From an archaeon (GTDB lineage Archaea; Aenigmatarchaeota; Aenigmatarchaeia; GW2011-AR5), in contig JANQNA010000002.1 of NCBI GenBank assembly GCA_028279825.1, positions 1-64,000 on the forward strand: 64,000 nt of DNA, read 5' to 3'. Positions 48,270-59,217 of the stretch are shown piece after piece. A model generated the notes under the pieces. That model saw only the letters and a program-made list of their open reading frames with translations. It made no database searches and was not told where the DNA came from. Position 1 is the stretch's first letter; every line of letters starts with the position of its first letter. The position numbers were made by a program, and so were the translations under genes.

Positions 48270-49547
48270 ATGAGAAGCCATTACATAAACGAGATAACCA
48301 AGGAGCATGTCGGCAAAACAGTTAAGCTTGCCGGCTGGGTTCGTAAGATCAGGGATCTTGGAAGTGTCAAGTTTTTGGTTCTTTATGACAGAGATGGTGA
48401 GATTCAGGTAACCGTGAAGGATTCCAATATGGTTGATGAAATCACGAGGGAAAGTGCTATACTTGTAGAAGGTAAAGTGACCGCAAGCGATAAGACGGGG
48501 ACTGGAGTGGAACTGATACCTGAAAAGGTTGATGTTGTGGCAAAAGCGGAAACACCTTTGCCTATGGAAACGGATTCCAAAATTGTATCGGAGTTAGAAA
48601 CAAGAATAGAAAACAGATTTATTGACCTTAGACGCAAGGAAGGGGCTGCTATTTTTGAAATAAAGAGTGTGATATACAAGAGTTTTCTTGACTACTTTGA
48701 ACAGCAAGGTTTCAAGTTCATGCACGCACCATGCATAATTGCTGCTGCTACAGAAGGCGGCACAAATTTATTCCCTCTGTCCTATTTTGAGAGAGAAGCA
48801 TTCTTGGTGCAGAGCCCACAGCTGTACAAGCAGATTCTAATGGCTTCAAGTTTCGACAATGTTTGCATAATTTCTCCGGCGTTTCGCGCTGAAGAGCACA
48901 ACACGTCCTATCACTTGAATGAAGTTGTGCAGATGGATATTGAAACTGCTTTCGTTGAGGATGAGGAGCCTGCTTTGAAATATGCAGAAGGTATGCTGAA
49001 CTATGTGTATTCACAGGTAAAGGAGAAATGTGCGGAACATCTAAAACTTTTGGGCAGAGAGGATCTAAAGATCCCACAGTTGCCAATAAAGAGACTGAAG
49101 TATGATGACGCAATAGAATTGCTTCAGAAAGAAGGTGTTGACATAAAATGGGGAGATGATCTTACAAGAGAAACAGAGAGGATAATCTGTAAGCACTTCA
49201 ACCCGGTCATAATTACCAGATGGCCTACGGCCGTTAGGGCATTCTACTCTATGCCAGAACCAACTAATCCAAAGATTTGCAGGTCTTATGACGTAATCAT
49301 AGACGGTCTGGAGGCCATGTCCGGTGCACAACGTACACACGAATTAAAACTTCTGGAAAAGGGACTGAAGGATAATGACTTGGATCCCAAGGACTTCAAG
49401 TTCTATCTGGACGCGTTCAGATATGGAATGCCGCCGCACGCGGGCTGGTCATTTGGATTGGAAAGATTAACGATGCTGATTACCGGCGTGAAGAACATAC
49501 GTGAGGTTGCGCTTTGGCCAAGAGACAGATCAAGACTCACACCTTAA
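48270..49547 (+). CDS. aspS: Aspartyl-tRNA synthetase, archaeal type
   Basis: Charges tRNA-Asp (and possibly tRNA-Asn, as many archaeal AspRS do). The 425-residue protein has an OB-fold N-terminus ([20 protein letters not shown]), class II motif 2 with [14 protein letters not shown] and motif 3 [14 protein letters not shown] 48270 directly follows the previous stop. Confidence 0.92.
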   Translation: MRSHYINEITKEHVGKTVKLAGWVRKIRDLGSVKFLVLYDRDGEIQVTVKDSNMVDEITRESAILVEGKVTASDKTGTGVELIPEKVDVVAKAETPLPMETDSKIVSELETRIENRFIDLRRKEGAAIFEIKSVIYKSFLDYFEQQGFKFMHAPCIIAAATEGGTNLFPLSYFEREAFLVQSPQLYKQILMASSFDNVCIISPAFRAEEHNTSYHLNEVVQMDIETAFVEDEEPALKYAEGMLNYVYSQVKEKCAEHLKLLGREDLKIPQLPIKRLKYDDAIELLQKEGVDIKWGDDLTRETERIICKHFNPVIITRWPTAVRAFYSMPEPTNPKICRSYDVIIDGLEAMSGAQRTHELKLLEKGLKDNDLDPKDFKFYLDAFRYGMPPHAGWSFGLERLTMLITGVKNIREVALWPRDRSRLTP

Positions 49548-49596
49548 TCGATCTTTCTTTTCGCAAAAGAAAGTTAGGTCTCACAAAGAAAACATA

Positions 49597-50217
49597 TTAT
49601 TTTTTCTTTGCTATAACCAGAAAGAATTTTCCTTTTGCTTTGAAACCATAATTTTGTATGTTTGTTAGATCGTCTTCAAATTCTGATTGTTGGAATCTTG
49701 TTTCGTAACCTTTCAGTAAGTCTTCCAGTAGTTCTTTGATATCGGCTCCTTTATAATCTAGTGTGTAATCAGGTCTGTTATCAAGTGGAACTGAATTGTC
49801 GTCCTGTAATATTTTTTTGACGTCAGTCGCAAAATCTATTATTAGTTTACCGCTCGGTTTCAGTATCCTTGTTATCTCCTTGAATATTGATTTCAGATCT
49901 TCTTGTCCGAATAGATGTAGTGTTCCTGTGCATAAAACCCCGTCAAATGAGCCGTCTTCAAGAGGAAATTCCTTTGTCATATCAAATATCGATACCTCGA
50001 TTTTCTTTTTCTCGTCTTCCGTAAGTGTTTCTATTGTTTTGTTAATTTCACCTTGGTCTATATCGGCCAATACTAGATGGTTGACTTTTTTCAGAAGAGA
50101 ATTGACATATCTTCCATCACCTGCAGCAAGATTTAGCCACTTACCTGATATATTCTCCGTTTTTAGTGTTTCTAGTGTTATTTCTTCTCCTTCGCCCCAT
50201 GTTGAATCTTTGCTCAT
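49597..50217 (-). CDS. Class I SAM-dependent methyltransferase
   Basis: Motif I is WLNLAAGDGRYV, followed by VLADIDQGEI and motif IV-like GVLCTGTLHLFG. The 206 residues are a single methyltransferase domain with no substrate-defining extra domain. A longer start at 50238 would overlap the neighbouring gene. Substrate unknown. Confidence 0.75.
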   Translation of the reverse strand: MSKDSTWGEGEEITLETLKTENISGKWLNLAAGDGRYVNSLLKKVNHLVLADIDQGEINKTIETLTEDEKKKIEVSIFDMTKEFPLEDGSFDGVLCTGTLHLFGQEDLKSIFKEITRILKPSGKLIIDFATDVKKILQDDNSVPLDNRPDYTLDYKGADIKELLEDLLKGYETRFQQSEFEDDLTNIQNYGFKAKGKFFLVIAKKK

Positions 50218-50221
50218 ATGA

Positions 50222-50674
50222 TCACTGTGTATAATCACCCATCTTTGGTTTAACTGATTTTACTATGTCTTTAGGATCCATGTTTATGGATTCATTGTGG
50301 GTGCCCGCGGAAAAATTCACGGTTTCGTTCTCTAAAATCTTTTCATCCATCAGGACCTCTAACCCGAAAAGGTTTCCGAAAGGGTGGACAGAGCCGATTT
50401 CACAGCCTGTTTTCTCCAGAACAACTTTCGGATCGGCTAAACGGACCTTCCCGAGACCTAACTTTGAAAAGTCCATCTTTTTGTCACCGGGAACAAGGAT
50501 CATGTAATATTTTTCTTCTGCTTTTAATACCAACGCCTTAACACCGCTCTTCAGAGGAACTCCTCTGATCTTTGCAGCTTCTTCGGACGTGTGTACTTTT
50601 GGATGAGTAGACACTTTGTAGGTTAAGTTATTGTCATCCAGGAACTTTTTCAATGCTTCAAACTCTTTTTTCAT
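50222..50674 (-). CDS. YbaK/ProX-type aminoacyl-tRNA deacylase
   Basis: The 150-residue protein matches the editing domain that hydrolyses mischarged tRNA: KVSTHPKVHTSEEAAKIRG, then VKALVLKAEEKYYMILVPGDKKMD, GSVHPFGNLFG and NFSAGTHNESINM. Free-standing forms edit Ala-, Cys- or Ser-tRNA; which applies cannot be told here. Co-directional with the methyltransferase that follows. Confidence 0.85.
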   Translation of the reverse strand: MKKEFEALKKFLDDNNLTYKVSTHPKVHTSEEAAKIRGVPLKSGVKALVLKAEEKYYMILVPGDKKMDFSKLGLGKVRLADPKVVLEKTGCEIGSVHPFGNLFGLEVLMDEKILENETVNFSAGTHNESINMDPKDIVKSVKPKMGDYTQ

Positions 50675-50695
50675 GAGTTAATCTCTCTCACGCAT

Positions 50696-50704
50696 CTTTA
50701 TATG
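50696..50704 (+). promoter_or_regulatory. TATA box for giant surface protein 2
   Basis: CTTTATATG ends about 30 bp before ATG 50735. Confidence 0.55.
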
Positions 50705-50734
50705 GGGGGAAACACAATATTTTTTTAGTTGTTC

Positions 50735-53700
50735 ATGAAAGCCCAAACAGCTTTAGGACTATTTGTAGTATTTGCAGTAGCTTTGTCACTATTTGCGATA
50801 TCTGTTGATGCAAGAGTATGCGTTGATGACAATGATTGTGACATTGGTGAATCGTGCGTGGACATACTTGATGAAGTTGGCACGTGTGAATCTGATGGTT
50901 CTGACACACCTCCGGGTGATACCGGGACTACCTCAGCAAGCTGTGATTCAGTTACATGTACAGGCGGAGAGCAGTGTGTAAACGGCATGTGTGTTGATCC
51001 TTATGATTTTGATGTTGACGAAGCGTTGACATGCTCGAGCGACGCTGACTGTGCTCATATTCCTACGGACGGTTCTTTTGATAAATGGGTGTGTCCTCCG
51101 GCTGATGGTCCGGACGGCTGGGGAGAACCAAGGATATGCATAAGGGATGGCGTATCAATCTGGCAGCATCACAACGGTATTACTGCTTACGGTGAAAAGG
51201 CCGTATACAAGCGATGTAAATGTAATACTAACAACTGCGGTACCGACTGCGGTATTGATCCTAACCTGAATTATGAGCAATGCGAGAATGACCGTTGCGG
51301 AAGACCTGAATGGGAGAATCCTTCAAAGGACTCATGGTCTGATTCAGATCCACTCCCGGCGCTTGTGGGTGTTGATCCTCTTTGTGTTTACAGGATGAAC
51401 CTTACGGAAGCTGCCGGCGGAGGTCCGTATGCTGTCTGCTCCGGCGGAAGCTGTGCAGAGAGGGGTGGTTTTCTAAATCAACCACCTGGTCGTCCCGGTC
51501 TTTCTGCAGCTAATCCACTGGAGGTTACACCGCATTTTGTTGACGAAGATTCAGAATTCGCGACATCACTTGCTTCAATGTGGATAAAGAAACGAGGCGA
51601 TCCTGTGGAGGGTTCAGACGGGAACTATTACTGGGGTCTTGGCAATGCAATGTTTTATATCGACATTTTAACCCCGACTGAAGTGCAGAAGTGTGATCTG
51701 GTTGACGGACAGGACAGGCCTCAGATAGTGCCTGCATGTGCAGGGACTCAGGACGATTGTACTTACTGGTTTGAGAATCATTATCACTGCGGATCATGCA
51801 CTAAATTAAACGGATGGGATCCTGTATCAACTGAATCTGTCTGTGAGGAAAGATTCAGGAAAATAGTGTCAAAGGAACAATACAAGACTTATGCCTGCGG
51901 TGAACATCAGGTTGATACCGTTGGTGAATTCATAGGCTGTGCCGAATCTCCGGGCGATTTCAGGGACAAGGAGGTTGGAAGAGCACTTTGTAAGTTTGGC
52001 TGCGCCCAAGGTTACTGCAAGTGTAGCAATCCTCCTACACTGACTTCACTTACCGTGACACCGGAACAGGTGACAATGGGTGAGCCATTGGAGATTACGA
52101 GTGTTGCAAAAGATCCTGACAAAGTATACGGCTGGGATGATCCTCCGTCGCAGCAGCAAATAAAACTTAGATGCGGTACGACAGGCGGCGGGCTTACCGG
52201 CGTGTCGATGCAGGGTACATGTGACTACGAAAAACCAAGCGTCACACTTACATGGACTGCACCCGATTCAATAACGCAGAACGTTATCCTGAAAAGAAAA
52301 AGTACGGGATCGTTTACAGAAACCCCGCCAATTACACTTCCTTTGGGGGAAAGAAAATGGACAGACTCTGACATTGAAAAAGGTGAGGCTTATGTTTACA
52401 GATTCAAGGCAAGTACAACAGATTTTGCAGACGTTAAGATAGAAATATCCGAAGAGTCATGTGCCAACTCGACGGCACAGGAATTTGCAGCTGTTTGTAC
52501 CGGCGGGTCAACACCTAGCGTAGAACTTTCATGGACAATTGCACCCGGAGCAGAGCAGAACGTTATCCTGAAGAGGAAGAACAACGGATCTTTTGTGGAA
52601 TACCCAAAAGTTGTTGACGAGGCAAACGCTCCTTTCGTGACTTCAGCTATTGATACTGATGTCGAACTTGGAACCACTTATGTTTACAGATATAAACCGG
52701 ATACAATGACTGCAACGGATGTCAGTGTTGAAGTCTCAGCGATAAACTGTGCCGATGCTCCTGCAGGCGGATCAAATCCTATAACCGGCCAGGTAACATT
52801 TGGTATTCCAATAACAGGGATGTCATCACCTGGCTGCCAGGGAAGTCATTTTACCGGTGCTACCGGAACTTGTGCTACGCATAAAAGTAATAATCCTGGC
52901 GGATGGGGAAAGCACGCTGTCTGCGGCGTGCCTGACAGGGTCAGGATGATAATCCACCACTATGAGTGCCCGGGAAAATCATATCCATACACGGGTCCAA
53001 TATTTACTGATTGTGCAGTTACGTTCGACCTGACTGCATTCAAAGGTAACCAGGAAATTGATGTTGCATCTGATCCGGTTATAGAACCTTGTACCGGTGC
53101 AGAATTCCACTGGGGCCGTAAAGATTGTTTTGTTCCCAGAGGAAACACAAGAGAAGCAGGGCAGGTTACATGCAGTGCAACCATAGCCGGGGTCAGAGGT
53201 TCCAAAACATTTACAGTGCAAGGGGGATCCGGCGGTGGGGGCGGACCAGGTGACACCGGCGGCGGATCCAGCAGCGGACCTTGCCCTAAGCCAACACCAT
53301 TTGATGCTAATCTCTGTGAAGGTGAGTGGGCAGACGAAAACCCGTCATGTACAGTAACTGAATTCCCTGCCGAGTGGGCAACTGAAGGCGGAGAGAAAAC
53401 AATCTACTGTGTTGTAACAGACAAATACAGGCCAGGACTGACTTCAGATCCATTGGAGGTCAAGATCATGCTGGATGCAACGGGGCCTATATCAGAGATA
53501 AAGTCTCCTGACGATGGAAGTGCACAGAGCTTTGCGTTTCCTGTAGAAGTTTCCGATGTTGACGACCAGGAACTTGACGTGTGTTATTATTACACAAAGT
53601 ATGAGGGCGGCGAAAAGGAAGTTGCGGAAAGACCATGTGATTCCAAGATTGTTGTCAGCGTAGGTCCCGGAATGGACTGTCCGATGCACGGTGACTGCGA

Positions 53701-56700
53701 GGTTGTCGTATACGCAACTGATGCATCGGGAAATGAGGGTGAACATGCTTCAAGAACTTATTCGATAAAACTAATCAAGACAAATATTACAGAGCCTCTG
53801 GAAAACACATACCGCACGAAAATGTTTGAGGTAACCGTGAATGATGATGATTTTCTGTCCTATGGTGTTGATTGTTCTTACAGCGTGCAGTCCATAAACG
53901 GATCTGATATAATAACCACAGTTAACGACACTTTACGTGAATGCAACGGAAAGTTCAACGTAACAATAGGTCCGGACGGCGACTGTAACATCATGCAGGA
54001 AGATGAAAACACATGCAGGGTTGTTTCAAGGATAAACGCAACGATTGAGGGCGTTCCCGCAGAAGACAAGGATGTTAAATATTACAAGGTTGACTGGGTA
54101 ACACCGTTCTCAGAAATAATTCCAAAGCCAACCGGCTGGGCAAGCAGAGACTTTACACTTCTGGTTCACGACAGCCCGAGTATCGGCGGCATATCACAGT
54201 GCCAGTACAGGGTTGTGAGCAACTCAACACAGACAATTCCATGGAAAACAAGGGACTGCAGCGGTGAAGAACCTTCGGAGCTGGTAATAGGCGTAGGTGC
54301 AAATGCTGAATGCAGGCATGAAGGCGGAAGAGCATGCAAGATATTTGTAAGACCGCTGGATGCAAACGGTAACCCAGGGTACGGTGACAACGTAACGGTT
54401 CCTATAATATTCGGCGTTGACGACGTAAACGGATTTTCAATATACGAGTCGGAGACGACGGATATTGGCCTGGATTTCACGGGCAGATTGAGATCTGACA
54501 TTGAAATGCGCGCGGCTTCCTTCTATGCGTGCCATGCCGACTCAAATGTGGACAACTGCATATCATCGTACAACGCAGAGAGAAGCGGCATAAAATACTC
54601 AAATCTTTGTGGTTCATTCCTGATGGACGGCCAGGGACAATGCCAGCTAAGATGCAATGACATGGTTCTTCCATACTACTTTGTTGCAAGGGGACAGACA
54701 ACAACGGGATCAATTGACACTATTACGGTGATAAGTCCTGTTACCGAAGGATACTGTCCTACATTCAGGATAGATGAGATTAACGAGCTTCTCGAGATAT
54801 TCCAGAATCTGGAGGAAGGAATTTCAATACAGATAAGCCAGATGGATATTTTCATACAGCAAAACGGCGAGAATGACTTTGTGAACAATGAGACGCTTGC
54901 AGCTCACCGAGAGGCACTGATGCTTACCATAGATCATCTGCAATTCATGGAGATTACAATGCAGGACCTTAGTGTTCCAATTGCTGAAAATCTGATAGAT
55001 GTGTCAAATGACAGGCTTGATGAAATAAATGACCTGCTGAACAATCTTGTCACACCAACTTCACTGAAGATGTCACTGACAATGCCTGACATAATAAGAT
55101 ACAACACATCGACTGTATTGCCTGTGACAGTCACAAAGACAGGTCCAAGAGATATGTACGGAACAGTTTACTGTTCAGTCACAAAGCCTGGCGGTGAAAC
55201 ACTCCGTGAGAAGTCCGCATGTGCACCTGTTGACGATCCTATAACATTTGACCTTCCATTTACAACAGACAGGATAGGCACGTGGTCCTACAACTGCATA
55301 CTTGGAAGAGCAATAAGATCTGACTGCTCGTTTGAGGTAAACACTTCACCTAGAGTGGGCACATTTGAATCAATGCCAGGGCTTGGAAGTTACATCGAGT
55401 CAATATCAGCTCCTAGTACTGCTACAAAGAGAGAACTGATAGTGGTGAATGCCATGGTTAATAATCCGGATGAAGTCGAGAAATTTGTCAAGGTAAGATG
55501 CGACTTCATTGACCCTCAGGGATTCTTTGACAGGAACTATTCTGAATGCACGAACATACCGGCTAATGATGTTGGTGTTGCAACCGTTTACAGAACTGCG
55601 GACAGGATTGGAAACTGGACAATCAACCGCTGCAGGGTGGAAGCTTCGGAATTTGCAGGGTGCCACAGCCTCGTACTTAATAATGTTTCACTGGAAGAGA
55701 AGAATGTTACTGTGATACTGCCAACAGACCTTTACATAGAGGCAGTCTATGTTCCCGGCAGTCCTGTTATGAATGATACGAAGGTGAGCCTGTCGGCTGT
55801 CGTGCAAAACCCTTCAAGTCAGGCAGCCTTTGCCACGTTTGAGTGTAATTTCAGGAATCCTCAGGAAACTTATACGCTTTCAGGCCAGCAGGGAATCGAG
55901 CTTGGCTCAAATACACAGTTCCAGCTGAACATAACAGCAGACATAGTTGGCAACTGGTATGTTGACAACTGTACTATCAGCAAGTCTTCAAATCCGGATT
56001 ACTCGGCTTCTGTGCCTACGTATACAACAAACAATCCTGGATCGTTTGAGGTCATCAAGGGGACAAACCTTACAATTACATCCGTTTCTCTGCCACCACC
56101 GGTGGATAACGGAACACTGGCGGGCATAGATGTGTCTGTTAGAAATCCTTCCGTAGCACGCTATGCACAGGTGAGTTGTGTGGTGAGAAATCCACTGAAC
56201 TTCCCGACCACCGAGACGTCATTGTGTTCAGAGGTTGGCACGGATGAAACAGTAAGTCTTCCTGTCAGCGTACTGATTGACCAGTATGGTGTATGGAATG
56301 TGGATTCATGTTCTGTTTATGGCTCACTTTCCGCTGACTGCGCTTCGCGTGTATTGCATGGAACTGTTTACACTCCCGGAAACCTGGAAACATCAAGTCC
56401 TTATGATACTTCATCAGTTGCAAATCTCTACATAAACAGCGTAAACACTCCATCTTCCGCATACAAGGGAAGCAAGACAAACATACTGCTTGACGTGGTA
56501 AACACAAATCATACACATGTTGCTTATGCGCTTGCCGGATGTACTTCAGAGAATCCTGTAAGCGGCACGGAGAGACTTGTGTCTGAATGCACGCAGATTC
56601 CTGCAAGCACTTCACAGTTTGTCGCCTTGCCTCAGAGCCTGGATGTTGCAGGTGAGTGGACAATCGATGAATGTTTTGTCAATTCGTCTACCAAGACTGA

Positions 56701-58564
56701 CTGCAGTCCATCTGTCACTACAAATACTTCCGAAGAGGTGAGAACTTTTGATGTTGTTGACCCTACTGATTTGTTTGTTAGCGAGGTCGAGGCACCGGAT
56801 ACAATTGTCAACAACAGTGACGCCGGCATAAATGTCCAGGTTACGAACCCGCTTACAGATGACAAGTTCGGTTCAGTCCTGTGTACGATCACGAATCCAA
56901 AGGGAATCAACCAGACTGCATCAATGCCTTGTACAGTTGTGCTGAAACAGTCAACAAAGACTTACAACTTCTCGGTATTTGCAGACACTGCAGGAACATG
57001 GGTTGTTTCAAAGTGTTCTGTCCAGTCCTCATCAAGTCTTGGATGTGCAGGTGCTGTAGCTACCGGGGAACTTTACAACGGTGATACGTTTAGTGTCATA
57101 AGAGGATACAACTTGCAGTTTTCAACAATAAATGTTAATGAACCTGTTTATCTTGACGGAAGGATAAAGGTTGACTATACCGTTTACAATCCATCAACTA
57201 CTGACAGGTTTTCAAGAGTTTCATGTACAGCTTCAAAGGGCGGGATTACAAAATCTAATTCAAGCGTATGCACTTCCATTACCCGTGAGTCATTTACAAC
57301 TGGATCATTGTCAATGCAGGCCGATTCACTGGGCCAGTGGAACCTGTTGTGCAATCTTGAAAGATCCTTCGATGACTCATGCTCAACACCAACTGCAGAT
57401 GATTCACTTGCAAGGACAATCAGCGTTACAAACCCGCCTGACCTGTTCATTGAATCAGTAGACGTGCCAAGTATTGCCGACAAAGACAAACCAGTCGGGA
57501 TTATAGTTAACGTGAAGAATATCGGAGTTGTTGAAAGGTATGGATACGTCGGATGTACGTTTGAGAACTTTAGGAATGAAACGTTCCAGAACAGTTCAAT
57601 ATGCACGGACTTCACAAGAGATATATCAACGCCTGTTGTACAGTTTACTCCTGAGTTTAGAGGAAACTGGGATGTTTATGACTGCTTTGTCAGGGTAGCA
57701 GATACAATGTCACAGTGCGAAAACAACACAGCCACGCTGCATAACAAATCAACGGAGAAGCACTCATTCAACGTACAGTCACCTGCTCTTATGATAGTGG
57801 ATGCAAAAATTGCCAACGACAACCTGTTTGTTGGTGACCTTCTTGACATAGAGGTTGACGTCAAGAATGATGACGTTGAAGACGTGCTTGCATTCGTGAA
57901 CTGTACTGTATTTGACCCGGCCAATAACAAGTATGAAGTATCCTCGCCGGAGTCAATGATAAGTATGGGAGTTACTGATACTTACCACGTACAGAAACTT
58001 GTTGATGTTACAGGAACATGGAGGGTGACAACCTGCAGTGTCTACAGCATACACAGCCCTCCTACACTGGAAGATCAGATAACACTTGGAGAGATAATTG
58101 ACGTTTACGCAACTCCACCGGCAGACTACTGCAGTGCTACAATACCATGCCCTACAGGCCAGAAGTGCGAGAACAACAAGTGTGTGTCTTTACAGACATG
58201 CAGCCTGTCTAATTGTCCGGGCGTAAAAAATGCCTGTTACTGCCAGGGCAACAGCTGTATAGCATGCGGTGCCGGATTCACATGCATATCAGCCAAGTGC
58301 GTACCGGAGACGCCTAACACACAGGTCTGCCGTACGGTAAGTGACTGCGCAGCCGGGCTTTCATGTATAGGCGGTATTTGCGTTGAGCCTCCAGCAGAAT
58401 GTGCACAGGATTCAGATTGTCCTGTGGATCTTGCATGTGAAAACGGAACATGCAAGGTTCCTTCAGAAGGAATCAGTCAGGACCTGCTTAACCTGGTTGC
58501 AATAGCTCTTGGCGTAATAGCAGTCCCGGCAATCTTGTTTGTTTATATCAGGCGGGTGATGTGA
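50735..58564 (+). CDS. Giant surface protein 2 with about nine Ig-like repeats
   Basis: The 2609-residue protein has a signal peptide (MKAQTALGLFVVF..., cleaved near DARVC), a Cys-rich head, fibronectin/Ig-like domains, and a Gly/Ser linker near residue 830. Residues about 1440-2450 hold roughly nine tandem repeats of 115-120 residues, each with a start such as DLYIEAVYVPGS or NLYINSVNTPSS, a VxNP motif, one Cys, and a W-x-(V/I)-x2-C ending, so each probably has one disulfide. A Cys-rich stalk and a C-terminal helix with RRVM follow. It is CARDB-like and probably an S-layer or adhesin component. ATG 50735 preferred to TTG 50729. Confidence 0.8.
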   Translation: MKAQTALGLFVVFAVALSLFAISVDARVCVDDNDCDIGESCVDILDEVGTCESDGSDTPPGDTGTTSASCDSVTCTGGEQCVNGMCVDPYDFDVDEALTCSSDADCAHIPTDGSFDKWVCPPADGPDGWGEPRICIRDGVSIWQHHNGITAYGEKAVYKRCKCNTNNCGTDCGIDPNLNYEQCENDRCGRPEWENPSKDSWSDSDPLPALVGVDPLCVYRMNLTEAAGGGPYAVCSGGSCAERGGFLNQPPGRPGLSAANPLEVTPHFVDEDSEFATSLASMWIKKRGDPVEGSDGNYYWGLGNAMFYIDILTPTEVQKCDLVDGQDRPQIVPACAGTQDDCTYWFENHYHCGSCTKLNGWDPVSTESVCEERFRKIVSKEQYKTYACGEHQVDTVGEFIGCAESPGDFRDKEVGRALCKFGCAQGYCKCSNPPTLTSLTVTPEQVTMGEPLEITSVAKDPDKVYGWDDPPSQQQIKLRCGTTGGGLTGVSMQGTCDYEKPSVTLTWTAPDSITQNVILKRKSTGSFTETPPITLPLGERKWTDSDIEKGEAYVYRFKASTTDFADVKIEISEESCANSTAQEFAAVCTGGSTPSVELSWTIAPGAEQNVILKRKNNGSFVEYPKVVDEANAPFVTSAIDTDVELGTTYVYRYKPDTMTATDVSVEVSAINCADAPAGGSNPITGQVTFGIPITGMSSPGCQGSHFTGATGTCATHKSNNPGGWGKHAVCGVPDRVRMIIHHYECPGKSYPYTGPIFTDCAVTFDLTAFKGNQEIDVASDPVIEPCTGAEFHWGRKDCFVPRGNTREAGQVTCSATIAGVRGSKTFTVQGGSGGGGGPGDTGGGSSSGPCPKPTPFDANLCEGEWADENPSCTVTEFPAEWATEGGEKTIYCVVTDKYRPGLTSDPLEVKIMLDATGPISEIKSPDDGSAQSFAFPVEVSDVDDQELDVCYYYTKYEGGEKEVAERPCDSKIVVSVGPGMDCPMHGDCEVVVYATDASGNEGEHASRTYSIKLIKTNITEPLENTYRTKMFEVTVNDDDFLSYGVDCSYSVQSINGSDIITTVNDTLRECNGKFNVTIGPDGDCNIMQEDENTCRVVSRINATIEGVPAEDKDVKYYKVDWVTPFSEIIPKPTGWASRDFTLLVHDSPSIGGISQCQYRVVSNSTQTIPWKTRDCSGEEPSELVIGVGANAECRHEGGRACKIFVRPLDANGNPGYGDNVTVPIIFGVDDVNGFSIYESETTDIGLDFTGRLRSDIEMRAASFYACHADSNVDNCISSYNAERSGIKYSNLCGSFLMDGQGQCQLRCNDMVLPYYFVARGQTTTGSIDTITVISPVTEGYCPTFRIDEINELLEIFQNLEEGISIQISQMDIFIQQNGENDFVNNETLAAHREALMLTIDHLQFMEITMQDLSVPIAENLIDVSNDRLDEINDLLNNLVTPTSLKMSLTMPDIIRYNTSTVLPVTVTKTGPRDMYGTVYCSVTKPGGETLREKSACAPVDDPITFDLPFTTDRIGTWSYNCILGRAIRSDCSFEVNTSPRVGTFESMPGLGSYIESISAPSTATKRELIVVNAMVNNPDEVEKFVKVRCDFIDPQGFFDRNYSECTNIPANDVGVATVYRTADRIGNWTINRCRVEASEFAGCHSLVLNNVSLEEKNVTVILPTDLYIEAVYVPGSPVMNDTKVSLSAVVQNPSSQAAFATFECNFRNPQETYTLSGQQGIELGSNTQFQLNITADIVGNWYVDNCTISKSSNPDYSASVPTYTTNNPGSFEVIKGTNLTITSVSLPPPVDNGTLAGIDVSVRNPSVARYAQVSCVVRNPLNFPTTETSLCSEVGTDETVSLPVSVLIDQYGVWNVDSCSVYGSLSADCASRVLHGTVYTPGNLETSSPYDTSSVANLYINSVNTPSSAYKGSKTNILLDVVNTNHTHVAYALAGCTSENPVSGTERLVSECTQIPASTSQFVALPQSLDVAGEWTIDECFVNSSTKTDCSPSVTTNTSEEVRTFDVVDPTDLFVSEVEAPDTIVNNSDAGINVQVTNPLTDDKFGSVLCTITNPKGINQTASMPCTVVLKQSTKTYNFSVFADTAGTWVVSKCSVQSSSSLGCAGAVATGELYNGDTFSVIRGYNLQFSTINVNEPVYLDGRIKVDYTVYNPSTTDRFSRVSCTASKGGITKSNSSVCTSITRESFTTGSLSMQADSLGQWNLLCNLERSFDDSCSTPTADDSLARTISVTNPPDLFIESVDVPSIADKDKPVGIIVNVKNIGVVERYGYVGCTFENFRNETFQNSSICTDFTRDISTPVVQFTPEFRGNWDVYDCFVRVADTMSQCENNTATLHNKSTEKHSFNVQSPALMIVDAKIANDNLFVGDLLDIEVDVKNDDVEDVLAFVNCTVFDPANNKYEVSSPESMISMGVTDTYHVQKLVDVTGTWRVTTCSVYSIHSPPTLEDQITLGEIIDVYATPPADYCSATIPCPTGQKCENNKCVSLQTCSLSNCPGVKNACYCQGNSCIACGAGFTCISAKCVPETPNTQVCRTVSDCAAGLSCIGGICVEPPAECAQDSDCPVDLACENGTCKVPSEGISQDLLNLVAIALGVIAVPAILFVYIRRVM

Positions 58565-58566
58565 TT

Positions 58567-58941
58567 ATGAAAGGAATATCAATGCCGATGAACATGATGG
58601 TTATTGTAGCAATAGCTGTACTTGCTGTCGTGGCTGTCGGTGCATTTTTCATGCTAAGTTCAGGGGGAACAATATCCGATACGCAGGCCTATACAACCTT
58701 CTCCAATGGCTGCAGCCAGTACTGCAAGCCTACCTTGTATGAAACTTTCAAGTCATTGCAAAGCGAGGCAAAGAACAATCCTGCATTTGCCAGTGCATGC
58801 ATTAAACTTGGATATGTCCAGGAAGGCGAGGAAAATCTGGAAGCAAGGTGCCTTCTTCGCTGTGTAGGATGCAACCTTGACGTTGATGAAGAGGATCTTC
58901 GGGGCAACCTCGACGAACTCATCATTGTTAGTGGTGGTTAA
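58567..58941 (+). CDS. Small membrane-anchored Cys-rich protein
   Basis: The 124-residue product has one N-terminal helix (residues 10-30) after MKGISMPMN, a pilin-like position, and a periplasmic/extracellular domain with five or six cysteines. It overlaps the giant gene's stop if GTG 58561 is used. Likely a partner of giant protein 2. Confidence 0.6.
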   Translation: MKGISMPMNMMVIVAIAVLAVVAVGAFFMLSSGGTISDTQAYTTFSNGCSQYCKPTLYETFKSLQSEAKNNPAFASACIKLGYVQEGEENLEARCLLRCVGCNLDVDEEDLRGNLDELIIVSGG

Positions 58942-58943
58942 TA

Positions 58944-59189
58944 ATGAAAAGGAAAAAGAAATCTGTTAGAAGGCGTAGCAATGCTTCGCTTATGTCGCGT
59001 GAGGAGTTTTATCTGAACAAGCACGACGAAGAAAAGGTTCTGCTCTTTTTGACGGGATTGGTTTTCGGTATGGGCGTAGTTGCCACGATTCTTGACGAAT
59101 TTGTATATGGCGGTCTGGCCATGCTGGTAGTGGGTCTGGTCCTGCTTCTGATCGAATTGAATGTGGAAGAAAAAACGTACAAGGTATGA
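58944..59189 (+). CDS. Small two-helix membrane protein
   Basis: The 81-residue product has a very basic N-terminus (MKRKKKSVRRRSN) and two helices (about residues 33-48, 53-70). It begins 2 bp after the previous stop, so the three genes are one unit. Unknown family. Confidence 0.6.
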   Translation: MKRKKKSVRRRSNASLMSREEFYLNKHDEEKVLLFLTGLVFGMGVVATILDEFVYGGLAMLVVGLVLLLIELNVEEKTYKV

Positions 59190-59197
59190 TATATAAA
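59190..59197 (+). promoter_or_regulatory. TATA box for rnz
   Basis: TATATAAA ends 20 bp before ATG 59218, indicating a leaderless transcript and supporting the ATG over the upstream TTG. Confidence 0.6.
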
Positions 59198-59217
59198 CAT
59201 TGGATCAAAATAGAATT

